The position numbers and the translations under genes are program-made. A stretch of DNA of 64,000 nt, taken from NCBI RefSeq assembly GCF_001507435.1, contig NZ_LMWH01000243.1:248001-312000 (forward strand), written 5' to 3'. How positions within the stretch are numbered: the first letter of the stretch is position 1; each line of letters starts with the position of its first letter. Origin of the DNA: Streptomyces sp. NRRL F-5122 (GTDB taxonomy: Bacteria; Actinomycetota; Actinomycetes; Streptomycetales; Streptomycetaceae). Under the pieces are notes generated by a model. That model worked only from the letters and a program-made list of their open reading frames with translations. It had not been told where the DNA came from and made no database searches. Positions 8,807-16,720 of the stretch are shown here, piece by piece.

Positions 8807-11335
8807 TCACTCCGACTTGATCGCCGTGAGCATGTTCAGACGGGCCGCGCGGCGGGCCGGCCACAGGGAGGCCAGCACACCCACCGTCGCCGCCAGGAGG
8901 AGGAAGACGGCCATGCGTCCCCAGGGCAGGATCAGCTCGTAGGTCGCCAGCTTCGTGCCGAGCAGTTCACCGGCGGCCCAGCCGAAGAACACCCCCAGGC
9001 CGACACCGAGCACACCGCCGAAGAGCGAGATCACAAGGGATTCCAGCCGGACCATCCGCTTGATGCCCCTGCGGTCGAGTCCGATCGCACGGAGCATGCC
9101 GATCTCCTGCGAGCGCTCGAAGACCGACATGGCGAGGGTGTTGATGACGCCGAGCACGGCGACGATCACGGCCATGGCCAGCAGGCCGTAGAGCATGTTC
9201 AGCATCAGCGTGAACATCTGGCCGATCCTGTTGGAGATGTCCTTCTTGTCCATGATCCTGATGGCCGGGTTGTCGCCGAGCGCCTTCACCAGCGCGTCCT
9301 TGGCCGAGGCGGTGGCCCCGCCGGACGTCTTGACCAGGACCTGCATGTCGGACGGCTCGGTCTGGTGCGGAGCGAGCGTCGCGGTGTCCAGCATGATGCC
9401 GCGCATCATCTCGGTGCTCCGGTAGACACCGGCGACCGTCAACTGCTGCTTCTTGCCGTCCTCGTACGACACCGTGAACCGGGAACCGGCCGTCCAGTGG
9501 TGGGACGTGGCGGTGTCGTGGTCGACGACGACCCGGGTGCCGCCGACCTCGAAGGTGCCGGCGTCGACCGCCAGCGCGGTCAGCTTGCCGATGGTGGCGC
9601 CGTCGACGCCGGTCAGGAACTCGGTCTCGCCGTTGATGCGCGAGGGCGCGTTGCGCAGCGGGCTGGTCGCGATGACACCGTCGGCCGACTTCAGCCTCTT
9701 CTCCACGTCGGGCGAGAGATCGTTGCCGTTCGCCATCGTCACCGCGTAGTCCGCCTTGAGGGCGGAGGACGCCATCTTGTCGATCGCGGTCTGCAGGCTT
9801 CCCGCCATCACCGTCAGAGCGGTGATCAGGGTCAGGCCGATCATCAGGGCCGAGGCGGTGGCGGCGGTGCGCCGCGGGTTGCGCACCGAGTTCTGCCGGG
9901 CCAGCTTCCCCGCGACCCCGAAGACACGCAGCAGAGGGGCCGCGGCCGCGATCAGCGGGCGGGACAGCAGCGGGGTGAGTACGAAGACGCCGATGACGAG
10001 GATCGCCGCGCCGAGCCCCATCGGGCCCTGGGCGTCCGAGGCGTTCAGCGTGGTGCTGTAGAGGATGACGGCGACGCCGGCCGAGGCCAGCAGGGCGCCG
10101 ATCGTGTTCCGAAGGAGCAGGGACTTGGCGGTGGCCTTCGCGTGCAGGCTGCCCATGGCGGCGACCGGCGGGATCTTCGCGGCGCGCCGGCCGGGCAGCC
10201 AGGCGGCGAGCATCGTGATCAGGATGCCCACGGCGAAGGCCGTGGCGACGGTGCCCGGGCTGACGATGAGCGGACCGTCCGGGATCGTGCCGCCGAACCG
10301 GCTCACCAGGGTGCGCAGTCCGGCGCCGATGCCGATGCCGGCCACCAGACCGGTGACGGCCGCGACCGCGCCGACCACGAACGCCTCGATGAGCACGGAC
10401 CGGGTGACCTGACGGCGGGACGCGCCGACCGCGCGCAGCAGGGCCAGTTCCTTGGTGCGCTGAGCGACCAGCATGGTGAAGGTGTTGGCGATGATGAAGG
10501 TGCCGACGAACAGCGCGATGCCCGCGAAGACCAGCAGGCCCGTGCGCAAGTCGCGCGTCGCCGCGGCGATCTGCTGCGCCTGGTCGTCGGCGAGTTGCTT
10601 GCCGGTGGTGGTGGAGGCGACATCCTTCGGCAGGGTCTCGTCGAGGGCGTTGCGCAGCGCGATCTGGCTCGTCCCGGAGGCGGCCTTCACATCGATCTCG
10701 TCGTACGAGCCGTCCTTGTGGAACAGGCGCTGGGCGGTGGCCGTGTCGAAGAGGGCGAGGCTGCCGCCCGCGGCCACGTTGCCGTCGTCGGTGGTGAAGA
10801 CGCCGGCGACCTTCGGCGTCAGCACGGGGCCGTCGATGGAGAGCCGCACCGTGTCGCCGACCTTGTACCCGGCGCGCTTCGCGGTCTCGGAGTCGACGAG
10901 GACCTCGTCCTGCCCCTGCGGCGCGTGTCCGTCAACGATCGGATACCGGGGGTCCTCGGTCCCCCAGTAGTTCCCGCCCTGGGACTGGAAGTCACCGCCG
11001 ATGAGCTTGCCGTCCTTGTCGGCGATGGCGGTGAAGCCGCTGACGACCCCGATGGCCGTGCCGGCGCCCGGTGCCTTGGCGGCCTTGTCCAGGAGCTCCG
11101 GTGTCAGCCGGGGTTGCTTGGCGATCGTGTCGCCGTGGGACGCCCGGCCCTCCGGCCGGATCGCCACGTCGACTTGGTCGAGGCCCTTGGCGGAACTCTT
11201 CTGGTAGGCCTCCGAGATGGTGTTGGTGAACACCAGGGTGCCCGACACGAAGGCCACGCCGAGCATCACGGCGAGCACGGTCATGAGCAGCCTGGCCTTG
11301 TGCGCGAGCACGTTGCGCAGGGCGGTACGGAACAT
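8807..11335 (-). CDS. ABC transporter permease, MacB/FtsX type (eight or more helices)
   Basis: Large mechanotransmission-type permease of 842 residues, with two FtsX modules rather than one. It starts MFRTALRNVLAHKARLLMTV with one membrane helix, then a long extracellular domain (about 45-260), a three-helix bundle (about 265-430), a second helix pair, another extracellular domain (about 540-700) and a last three-helix bundle ending LNMLTAIKSE. The repeated signatures ELALLRAVGASRRQV and EIGMLRAIGLDRRGIK mark the coupling helices. Such pumps handle antibiotics, lipids or signals. It lies 86 bases after the ATPase gene, in one operon. Confidence 0.9.
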   Translation of the reverse strand: MFRTALRNVLAHKARLLMTVLAVMLGVAFVSGTLVFTNTISEAYQKSSAKGLDQVDVAIRPEGRASHGDTIAKQPRLTPELLDKAAKAPGAGTAIGVVSGFTAIADKDGKLIGGDFQSQGGNYWGTEDPRYPIVDGHAPQGQDEVLVDSETAKRAGYKVGDTVRLSIDGPVLTPKVAGVFTTDDGNVAAGGSLALFDTATAQRLFHKDGSYDEIDVKAASGTSQIALRNALDETLPKDVASTTTGKQLADDQAQQIAAATRDLRTGLLVFAGIALFVGTFIIANTFTMLVAQRTKELALLRAVGASRRQVTRSVLIEAFVVGAVAAVTGLVAGIGIGAGLRTLVSRFGGTIPDGPLIVSPGTVATAFAVGILITMLAAWLPGRRAAKIPPVAAMGSLHAKATAKSLLLRNTIGALLASAGVAVILYSTTLNASDAQGPMGLGAAILVIGVFVLTPLLSRPLIAAAAPLLRVFGVAGKLARQNSVRNPRRTAATASALMIGLTLITALTVMAGSLQTAIDKMASSALKADYAVTMANGNDLSPDVEKRLKSADGVIATSPLRNAPSRINGETEFLTGVDGATIGKLTALAVDAGTFEVGGTRVVVDHDTATSHHWTAGSRFTVSYEDGKKQQLTVAGVYRSTEMMRGIMLDTATLAPHQTEPSDMQVLVKTSGGATASAKDALVKALGDNPAIRIMDKKDISNRIGQMFTLMLNMLYGLLAMAVIVAVLGVINTLAMSVFERSQEIGMLRAIGLDRRGIKRMVRLESLVISLFGGVLGVGLGVFFGWAAGELLGTKLATYELILPWGRMAVFLLLAATVGVLASLWPARRAARLNMLTAIKSE

Positions 11336-11421
11336 TTGTCTGTCCAGGGCTGGGGATGCGGTGGATGGGTGGCCCCGAGGGGGCGGGCGGGGGCGGGCCC
11401 CGAGGGGATCTGCGCCCGGCG

Positions 11422-12192
11422 TCAGCTCGTGCGGCCCTTGGCGTCGAACCGCTTCATCCGGTCCAGCACCGCCTCCGAGCTCGGCTCGTGCAGTTCGTCC
11501 ACGATCCGCCCGTCCGCCAGGAAGATCACCCGGTCCGCGTACGCCGCCGCAACCGGGTCGTGGGTGACCATCACCACCGTCTGCCCCAACTCCCGTACGG
11601 AGTTGCGCAGGAAGCCCAGAACCTCCGCACCGGAGCGCGAGTCGAGGTTTCCGGTGGGCTCGTCGCCGAAGATGATCTCCGGCCTGGACGCGAGTGCGCG
11701 CGCCACCGCGACGCGCTGCTGCTGACCGCCCGACAGCTGCGAGGGCCGGTGGCTCAGCCGCCCCGACAGCCCGACCATCTGGATCACGGTGTCCAGCCAG
11801 GCCTTGTCGGGCTTGCGGCCCGCGATGTCCATGGGCAGCGTGATGTTCTCCAGGGCGGTCAGCGTGGGCAGCAGGTTGAACGCCTGGAAGATGAAGCCGA
11901 TCCGGTCCCGGCGCAACTTGGTGAGCTGCTTGTCCTTGAGGGAGCCGAGTTCGACGTCGCCGATACGGACGGAACCGGAGGAGAAGGAGTCGAGCCCGGC
12001 GACGCAGTGCATCAGCGTCGACTTGCCCGAGCCCGAGGGCCCCATGATCGCCGTGAACTGCGCCTGCTGGAAGTCGACGGTGACCCGGTCGAGGGCGACC
12101 ACCTGGGTCTCGCCCTGTCCGTAGACCTTCGACAGATCCGTGGCGCGGGCGGCCACGGTGGTGGTCCGGTCGACGAGGGGAGTGCTGGTCAC
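11422..12192 (-). CDS. ABC transporter ATP-binding protein, MacB/LolD family
   Basis: ATPase partner of the following permease, 256 residues. Walker A is GPSGSGKST (about 53-61), the signature LSGGQQQRVAVARAL, and Walker B IIFGDEPTGNLD with the catalytic Glu; the H-loop is MVTHD. It starts at a GTG (12192) preceded by AGGAG at nine bases. Together with the permease it forms a complete exporter or mechanotransmitter, often induced by cell-envelope stress. A 24-bp palindrome lies 127-150 bases upstream of the start. Confidence 0.92.
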   Translation of the reverse strand: MTSTPLVDRTTTVAARATDLSKVYGQGETQVVALDRVTVDFQQAQFTAIMGPSGSGKSTLMHCVAGLDSFSSGSVRIGDVELGSLKDKQLTKLRRDRIGFIFQAFNLLPTLTALENITLPMDIAGRKPDKAWLDTVIQMVGLSGRLSHRPSQLSGGQQQRVAVARALASRPEIIFGDEPTGNLDSRSGAEVLGFLRNSVRELGQTVVMVTHDPVAAAYADRVIFLADGRIVDELHEPSSEAVLDRMKRFDAKGRTS

Positions 12193-12610
12193 GGGAGGGT
12201 GCTCCTGTCGGGACGGCGACGGTGATGAAGACGTGTTCCATCGTCGCGGCCGATCGGCGGCGTGTAGTCACCCGCTGTTCCGGTTCCCGGGGCAGTCTCG
12301 AGTCGGACCGGCCCGTGTCCCGTCATACCTGGGTATGACGGGCTCCCCCGAGAAGGCGCCCGGGGGAAAGCGGTTGCTCATGTGCTGCGGGGCCCGTTCC
12401 ACTGCCATCCATCGGGACGGTGAAATTCCGTCATTCCCCATGCACCGGCCCCGGCGGCCCGCGAGGCTATTGGCAAGTGCGGATGGCCCGTACCGAGTGC
12501 TGATGCACCCTCAGACATCAATAAAATAAGACAACATCGCGTCGCCCGCCCGCTGTTCGGGGGATGCGCCCCCGATAGGCTCGGAACGCTCGATGCGGCG
12601 CTCATGGCCT
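12193..12610. other. Gap between the ABC operon and bldA
   Basis: 418 bases without a gene. It contains the 24-bp palindrome at 12319-12342. The last part (12500-12600) is relatively AT-rich and probably carries the bldA promoter, but I could not fix its -35 and -10 boxes. Confidence 0.5.
12319..12342. promoter_or_regulatory. 24-bp perfect palindrome upstream of the ABC transporter
   Basis: CCCGTCATACC (12319-12329) and GGTATGACGGG (12332-12342) are exact inverted repeats with a two-base spacer. It lies about 130 bases upstream of the ATPase start and is the most likely operator of this operon. Response regulators and TetR-like proteins bind sites of this size. Confidence 0.55.
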
Positions 12611-12696
12611 GCCCGGATGGTGGAATGCAGACACGGCGAGCTTAAACCTCGCTGCCCCTCGCGGGCGTACCGGTTCGAGTCCGGTTCCGGGCACCA
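12611..12696 (+). tRNA. bldA: tRNA-Leu(UAA), decoding the rare UUA codon
   Basis: Complete class II tRNA: acceptor GCCCGGA (12611-12617) pairs with TCCGGGC (12686-12692), then discriminator A and an encoded CCA (12694-12696). The anticodon arm is GCGAG-CTTAAAC-CTCGC (12636-12652), giving the anticodon TAA at 12643-12645. A long variable arm and the T arm ACCGG-TTCGAGT-CCGGT (12669-12685) are present. A leucine tRNA with this anticodon is the bldA product, which in Streptomyces gates translation of UUA-containing genes for aerial growth and antibiotic production. Confidence 0.96.
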
Positions 12697-12740
12697 CCGC
12701 GTACTCGCGTGCTGACCTGGAGTGACGACCGGTCGGCGGT

Positions 12741-13202
12741 TCACTCTGCCGGATCCACGGGAACGTCCGGCCCCCGCCCTTCGGGGAACCCCTCCCTTGT
12801 ACGGGAGTTCCGGCGTCGCCGCCTTGGCCCCACCGGACCTGCCGAAACGGTTCCAGGAGCCGTCCGGTCGACCTTGTCCGCGTCGTGCAGATCGCATCTC
12901 GACCGCCAACGGGCCAGTCCACCGGCGATGTCGTCGAGCGAATGAACCCACTCGCCCTCGCCCGATGTGCCGTGCCGGACGACTTCCGGACGATTCGGAT
13001 CCCGGCAGAGGTCGAAACCATGCAGGTGCTGCAGGGCCGTGAGGACCAAAGGAGCGAGGTCGCACTCCTCCTCGTCCTCCACCCATGGAGCCGCCCATGA
13101 ATGTACGGCCTCACGGGTCACCTCACCCGGGACCAGCGCCTGCCACCGAGCAGCCACGTCCTCACGGCTGGGCGGTGGTTGCGGCACTCCGGGTTCCCTC
13201 AT
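12741..13202 (-). CDS. Hypothetical protein, last gene of a coupled TetR operon
   Basis: I do not recognise a named family. The N-terminal 110 residues look like a genuine folded acidic protein (SREDVAARWQALVPGE, VHSWAAPWVEDEEECD, VLTALQHLHGFDLC, EWVHSLDDIAGGLARWR), a style shared by small immunity-like Streptomyces proteins. The last 40 residues are Arg/Gly/Pro-rich and may be non-native sequence after a lost stop or frameshift. Its ATG overlaps the stop of the 59-residue gene (13199-13202), which is strong evidence that it is translated. It ends 45 bases from bldA on the opposite strand. Confidence 0.6.
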   Translation of the reverse strand: MREPGVPQPPPSREDVAARWQALVPGEVTREAVHSWAAPWVEDEEECDLAPLVLTALQHLHGFDLCRDPNRPEVVRHGTSGEGEWVHSLDDIAGGLARWRSRCDLHDADKVDRTAPGTVSAGPVGPRRRRRNSRTREGFPEGRGPDVPVDPAE

Positions 13203-13378
13203 GCGTCCACGATCGCGGTCGTGTGCTCCGGCGTCCCGCCCGAACGCAGCCGGGCGACGACCGCCTCGACCGCCTCGGTGACGTCCGGGGTCCGCACCCG
13301 GCTGCCGGCTTCGAGGTGGAACGGCGGCCGGCGTTCGACGATCGACCCGGGCACGGCATGGCTCGCTGTTCGTGTCAT
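13199..13378 (-). CDS. Small hypothetical protein, 59 residues
   Basis: Short protein (starts MTRTASHAVPGSIVERRPP) with no recognisable domain and no membrane segment. The C-terminal half (VTEAVEAVVARLRSGGTP) could form one helix. Both ends overlap neighbours by four bases: its ATG with the TetR stop (13375-13378) and its stop with the next ATG. The three genes are therefore one translationally coupled unit. Function is unknown; a small effector paired with the next protein is possible but is inference. Confidence 0.55.
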   Translation of the reverse strand: MTRTASHAVPGSIVERRPPFHLEAGSRVRTPDVTEAVEAVVARLRSGGTPEHTTAIVDA

Positions 13379-13959
13379 CCGGTCACGACACCGTGCAGGA
13401 GCAGGTCGATGAGTCTGGTGGCCAGGTCGCGTTGCTGCTCGCCGGCGGCCATGAGGCTGATTCCGCCGAGCGCCATCAGTACGTCCTGTGCGTCGACACC
13501 GGGCCGGGTCACCGAGGTGCCGGGCCCGGGGTCGAGGAGGTGGGCGATGGCGTCGGCGAGCAGGGCTCGGGTGTGCAGCTTCTCGTTGTCGTCGGTCAGC
13601 ACCACGGCCAGTGCGTCGGCCATGCCCTGCTTGGCGGTCATGAAGTCGATGAAGTGTTCCATCCAGGTCCGCAGCGCGTCCCCGGGCGGCAGCGTGGCCG
13701 TCAGATGCGGCGCAGCCTCGCACAGGCGTTGCACTTCCTGCCGGTAGACGGCCTCGATGAGCAGTTCCTTGGAGGGGAAGCGGCGGTAGAGGGTGCCGAC
13801 ACCGACGCCGGCCGCGCGGGCGATGTCCTTGACCGAGGCGCCCGCTCCGTCACGGGCGAAGGCGGTGGCCGCTGCTTCCAGCAGTTTGTCCTCGTTGCGC
13901 TGCGCGTCGGCGCGCAGGGGCCGGCGGTGCCGTGCCGCGTCCCCCTCGTGGTCGGTCAC
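13375..13959 (-). CDS. TetR family transcriptional regulator
   Basis: 194 residues. An N-terminal TetR helix-turn-helix (about 15-62: LLEAAATAFARDGAGASVKDIARAAGVGVGTLYRRFPSKE in overlapping pieces) precedes an all-helical ligand domain. The GTG at 13959 is chosen because GGAAGGA lies eight bases upstream and the HTH then begins at the usual distance; the open frame extends further but without support. First gene of a three-gene coupled operon, so it may regulate itself and the two small proteins. Confidence 0.88.
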   Translation of the reverse strand: MTDHEGDAARHRRPLRADAQRNEDKLLEAAATAFARDGAGASVKDIARAAGVGVGTLYRRFPSKELLIEAVYRQEVQRLCEAAPHLTATLPPGDALRTWMEHFIDFMTAKQGMADALAVVLTDDNEKLHTRALLADAIAHLLDPGPGTSVTRPGVDAQDVLMALGGISLMAAGEQQRDLATRLIDLLLHGVVTG

Positions 13960-14088
13960 TGCCGATGTCCTTCCTGCCGCCACCTGCAACCGGAACCCGT
14001 TCCGGATATGAGGGTACGTCGGCGCCCTCCGTGCCGCCAGGCGCCCCATGGCCTCACCGCCGCCGCCACCGCCACCGCCGGGTGCCGC

Positions 14089-14967
14089 TCAGCCGCGCGG
14101 CGGAAGCAGGGGGTGGCCCGGAGGGTGTGAAGGGGCGCTCCGGCCCGCGAGGAGCCTCATGCGCTCCTCGGAGGGGGAGCCGGGCTCGGCGGTGTAGATG
14201 CCGAGGGTCTGTTCGGGGTCGTCTGTGGCGGTGAAGGCCTCGTAGCCGAGGACGAGGTCGCCGACGAGGGCGTGGTGGTAGCGCTTGACGCCGTGGCTGC
14301 GCTGGAGGACGTCGTGGTCGGCCCACCAGCGGCGGAAGTCCGGATCGCGCAGGGAGAGTTCCTCGACGAGTTCGTCCAGGGCGGGGTCGTCGGGGTGGCG
14401 CCCTGCGTACAGGCGCAAAGAGGCGACCGTGCCGCGGGCGCCTTCCTCCCAGTCCGTGTGCAGCGCGCGCACCCGTTCGTCGAGGAAGAGGAGCCAGGCC
14501 ATGTTGCGGTGGCGCGGGGGCAGCGCGTCGAAGTCGGTGTAGAGGGCCCGGGCGAGGTGGTTGGCGGCCAGCACGTCCAGGCGCCGCCCCAGCACCAGGA
14601 CCGGAACCTCGGTGAGCGTGTCGAGCAGCAGCCGCAGGCCCGGGCGGACCCGCTGCGGCGCCGACGGGCGGTACCGGGCAGGGGTGGGCCGTGCGATCCG
14701 GAACAGGTGGGCGCGTTCCACGTCGCTGAGTCGAAGGGCGCGGGCGAGTGCCTCCAGGACCGCTTCCGAGACGCCCGCCTGGTGCCCGCGTTCGAGACGG
14801 ATGTAGTAGTCCATGCTGACGCCGGCGAGCTGGGCGACCTCCTCGCGCCGCAGGCCGGGCACTCGCCGTGTACCGGGATGCGGCGGCAGCCCGGCCTCCT
14901 CGGGGGTGATCTTCGCGCGACGTGAGCGCAGGAACTCACGCAACGCCACATTCGGCTCACGACCCAT
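14089..14967 (-). CDS. XRE-family regulator with MmyB-like ligand domain
   Basis: 292 residues. An N-terminal helix-turn-helix (about 9-80, with VPGLRREEVAQLAGVSMDYYIRLERG) is followed by the MmyB-like PAS-type domain (about 105-270: VLVLGRRLDVLAANHLARAL, NMAWLLFLDER). Homologues bind fatty acids or other small ligands and commonly control a divergent oxidoreductase gene. Here the aldo/keto reductase starts 148 bases away on the other strand, so that is the likely target. Confidence 0.9.
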   Translation of the reverse strand: MGREPNVALREFLRSRRAKITPEEAGLPPHPGTRRVPGLRREEVAQLAGVSMDYYIRLERGHQAGVSEAVLEALARALRLSDVERAHLFRIARPTPARYRPSAPQRVRPGLRLLLDTLTEVPVLVLGRRLDVLAANHLARALYTDFDALPPRHRNMAWLLFLDERVRALHTDWEEGARGTVASLRLYAGRHPDDPALDELVEELSLRDPDFRRWWADHDVLQRSHGVKRYHHALVGDLVLGYEAFTATDDPEQTLGIYTAEPGSPSEERMRLLAGRSAPSHPPGHPLLPPRG

Positions 14968-15114
14968 GCGACCAGGGTAGATGCGGCGGTCCCGATACGG
15001 ATCGGCGAAGGGGGCACTGCTGGACCCCCTGTTCGATCAGGCCTCTCACCTCCCTCGTCCGCCGTGCTTGGCTCGAACGCGGACACAACCACGAACACCA
15101 GGAGGTGATCTGCG

Positions 15115-16131
15115 ATGAAGCGCAGGATTCTCGGCGGTACCGGCATGTCGGTGAGCGAGTACGCGCTCGGGGCGATGATGTTCGGAGCGATGGGCAACAC
15201 CGATCACGACGAGAGCATCCGCATGATCCATACGGCCCTCGATGCGGGTGTCAATCTGATCGACACCGCGGATGTCTACTCCGCCGGGGAGTCGGAGGTG
15301 ATCGTGGGCAAGGCCCTGAAGGGCCGCCGCGACGAGGTCGTGCTGGCCACCAAGTTCGGGCTCCCGATGGGGGAGGACGCCAACCACCGGGGCGGCTCGG
15401 CCCGCTGGATCCGTCGCGCGATCGAGGACAGCCTGCGCCGTCTGGACACCGATCACATCGACCTGTACCAGATGCATCGGCCGGACCCGGGCACCGATGT
15501 GGACGAGACCCTCGCCGCACTGTCGGACCTGGTCCGCGCCGGGAAGGTCCGCGCCGTCGGCGGTTCCTTCTTCGCCCCCGAGGAGACCGTGGAGGCCCAG
15601 TGGACCGCCGAGCGCCGCGGCCACCACCGCCTGCGTACCGAGCAGTCGCCGTACTCCGTCCTCACCCGGGGTGTGGAGAGCCGTGTGCTGCCCACGGCCC
15701 AGCGGTACGGCATGGGTGTGCTGACCTTCGGCCCGCTGAACTCCGGCTGGCTCTCCGGCCGCACCGACCCCACCGCGGGACACCGCAACGCGGGGCTCGG
15801 CGCGAAGATGTTCGATCTGTCCCGGCCCGGCGTCCGGGCCAAGGCCGAGGCCGTGCAGAAGCTCGGTGCCCTGGCGGCCGAGGCCGGTCTGCCGCTCGCC
15901 CACCTCGCCGTCGCCTTCGTACGTGCCCACCCGGCCGTCACCGCCGTGCTGATCGGCCCCCGTCGCCCCGACCAACTCGACGATCTCCTCGCAGGCGCCG
16001 ATGTGGAACTCGACGGCGACGTCCTCGACCGCATCGACGCCATCGTGCCGCCCGGTGTCGACGTCAACCCCGACGACTTCTACATCGACCCCACCCCGCC
16101 CATCACCGACAAGCGCCTGCGCCGCCGCTGA
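15115..16131 (+). CDS. Aldo/keto reductase
   Basis: NADPH-dependent carbonyl reductase of 338 residues with the (beta/alpha)8 AKR fold. The catalytic tetrad is visible: Asp in LIDTADVYSAGESE, Tyr in the same segment, Lys in VVLATKFGLP, and His in YQMHRPD. NADP-binding residues follow near AVLIGPRRPDQL. The ATG has an excellent ribosome binding site (AGGAGGTGATC). Divergent from the XRE/MmyB regulator, which probably controls it. The substrate is not evident. Confidence 0.92.
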   Translation: MKRRILGGTGMSVSEYALGAMMFGAMGNTDHDESIRMIHTALDAGVNLIDTADVYSAGESEVIVGKALKGRRDEVVLATKFGLPMGEDANHRGGSARWIRRAIEDSLRRLDTDHIDLYQMHRPDPGTDVDETLAALSDLVRAGKVRAVGGSFFAPEETVEAQWTAERRGHHRLRTEQSPYSVLTRGVESRVLPTAQRYGMGVLTFGPLNSGWLSGRTDPTAGHRNAGLGAKMFDLSRPGVRAKAEAVQKLGALAAEAGLPLAHLAVAFVRAHPAVTAVLIGPRRPDQLDDLLAGADVELDGDVLDRIDAIVPPGVDVNPDDFYIDPTPPITDKRLRRR

Positions 16132-16143
16132 CGCACCGCGCCT

Positions 16144-16191
16144 GCATCGGCACGGAGGCGAAGCCGGAGGGCTCCGCCTCCGTGCCGATGC
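16144..16191 (+). terminator. Terminator hairpin after the aldo/keto reductase
   Basis: A perfect 17-bp stem (16144-16160 with 16175-16191), and the 14-base loop can partly pair too. No T-tract. Confidence 0.75.
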
Positions 16192-16679
16192 GCCGTCCGC
16201 CCGACTCGCCCGCCTCCCGACGCGGACCGGCCCCGCCGGGGCCTGCCGGCCCACGGCGGCGAGACCCGGCTGACGGCGGTTCAGCCGCCGCCGTGAGGCG
16301 GCCTGCCCGGGGGTGGGCCGATGGTGCGTCCCTCGCGCCCCGCGCGGTGTCCGGGGCACCTCCGGGCCATCCGTCGTCCACGACACACCGAACCGGACGC
16401 AGCGTGCCGGTCGTAGCCCGGCCTGCCGGATCCTGCACCTCCGTCCCCGGAGTGAGCTTCGAACACACCGGGGACGGGGGCGAATGGATGCCGCGGTCCA
16501 CGCCGAGGGGCGCGGTCTCACCGCCCGGCGCCGTGGGGCCGGAAGAGCAACTCCCGTACGGTTCCTGCACATGGGCCGCCTGTGGTGGCCGGCGCACTCG
16601 GGTCCGCCGGTTGTGCGGGGCGACACCGTTGACAGCGGGTCCTCGCGGCCGGACACTCGGTCCAATGAGGTGAAATTAA

Positions 16680-16694
16680 GTTCACTGAGCGAAC
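16680..16694. promoter_or_regulatory. Possible operator in front of pobA
   Basis: GTTC-ACTGAGC-GAAC is an inverted repeat 26-40 bases before the pobA start in an AT-richer promoter-like stretch. IclR-family regulators of 4-hydroxybenzoate genes bind GTTCG-type repeats, so the site is plausible, but the arms are short. Confidence 0.3.
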
Positions 16695-16720
16695 AAGTGT
16701 GAGTGCAAAGGGGCGCCGGG

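Larger units (their letters stand above)
16132..16720. other. 589-base gap before pobA
   Basis: No supported gene. It holds a terminator-like hairpin at 16144-16191, a second inverted repeat at 16441-16477 (CCGTCCCCGG with its complement, 17-base loop), and near pobA the repeat GTTC-N7-GAAC (16680-16694). A TTGACA at 16629 has no convincing -10 partner. Confidence 0.5.

Noticed and set aside
9365..11725. 786-residue plus-strand open frame opposite the ABC permease
   Set aside because: Mirror frame of a real gene; repetitive Arg/Gly/Asp/Gln composition and no domain.
11336..12271. A 1154-residue fusion of an ABC permease with an N-terminal extension
   Set aside because: The extension is a shadow frame of the ATPase gene; MFRTALRN at 11335 is the natural permease start.
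12511..13114. Minus-strand frames across bldA with sequences such as GTGLEPVRPRGAARF
   Set aside because: They are antisense translations of the tRNA and its flank, a well-known false-gene pattern in high-GC genomes.
16103..16597. Minus-strand frame of 164 residues downstream of the aldo/keto reductase
   Set aside because: Overlaps a terminator hairpin, is Pro/Gly/Arg-rich, and has no ribosome binding site.
16629..16660. TTGACA as the -35 of pobA
   Set aside because: No acceptable -10 at 16-19 bases; the match is probably chance.
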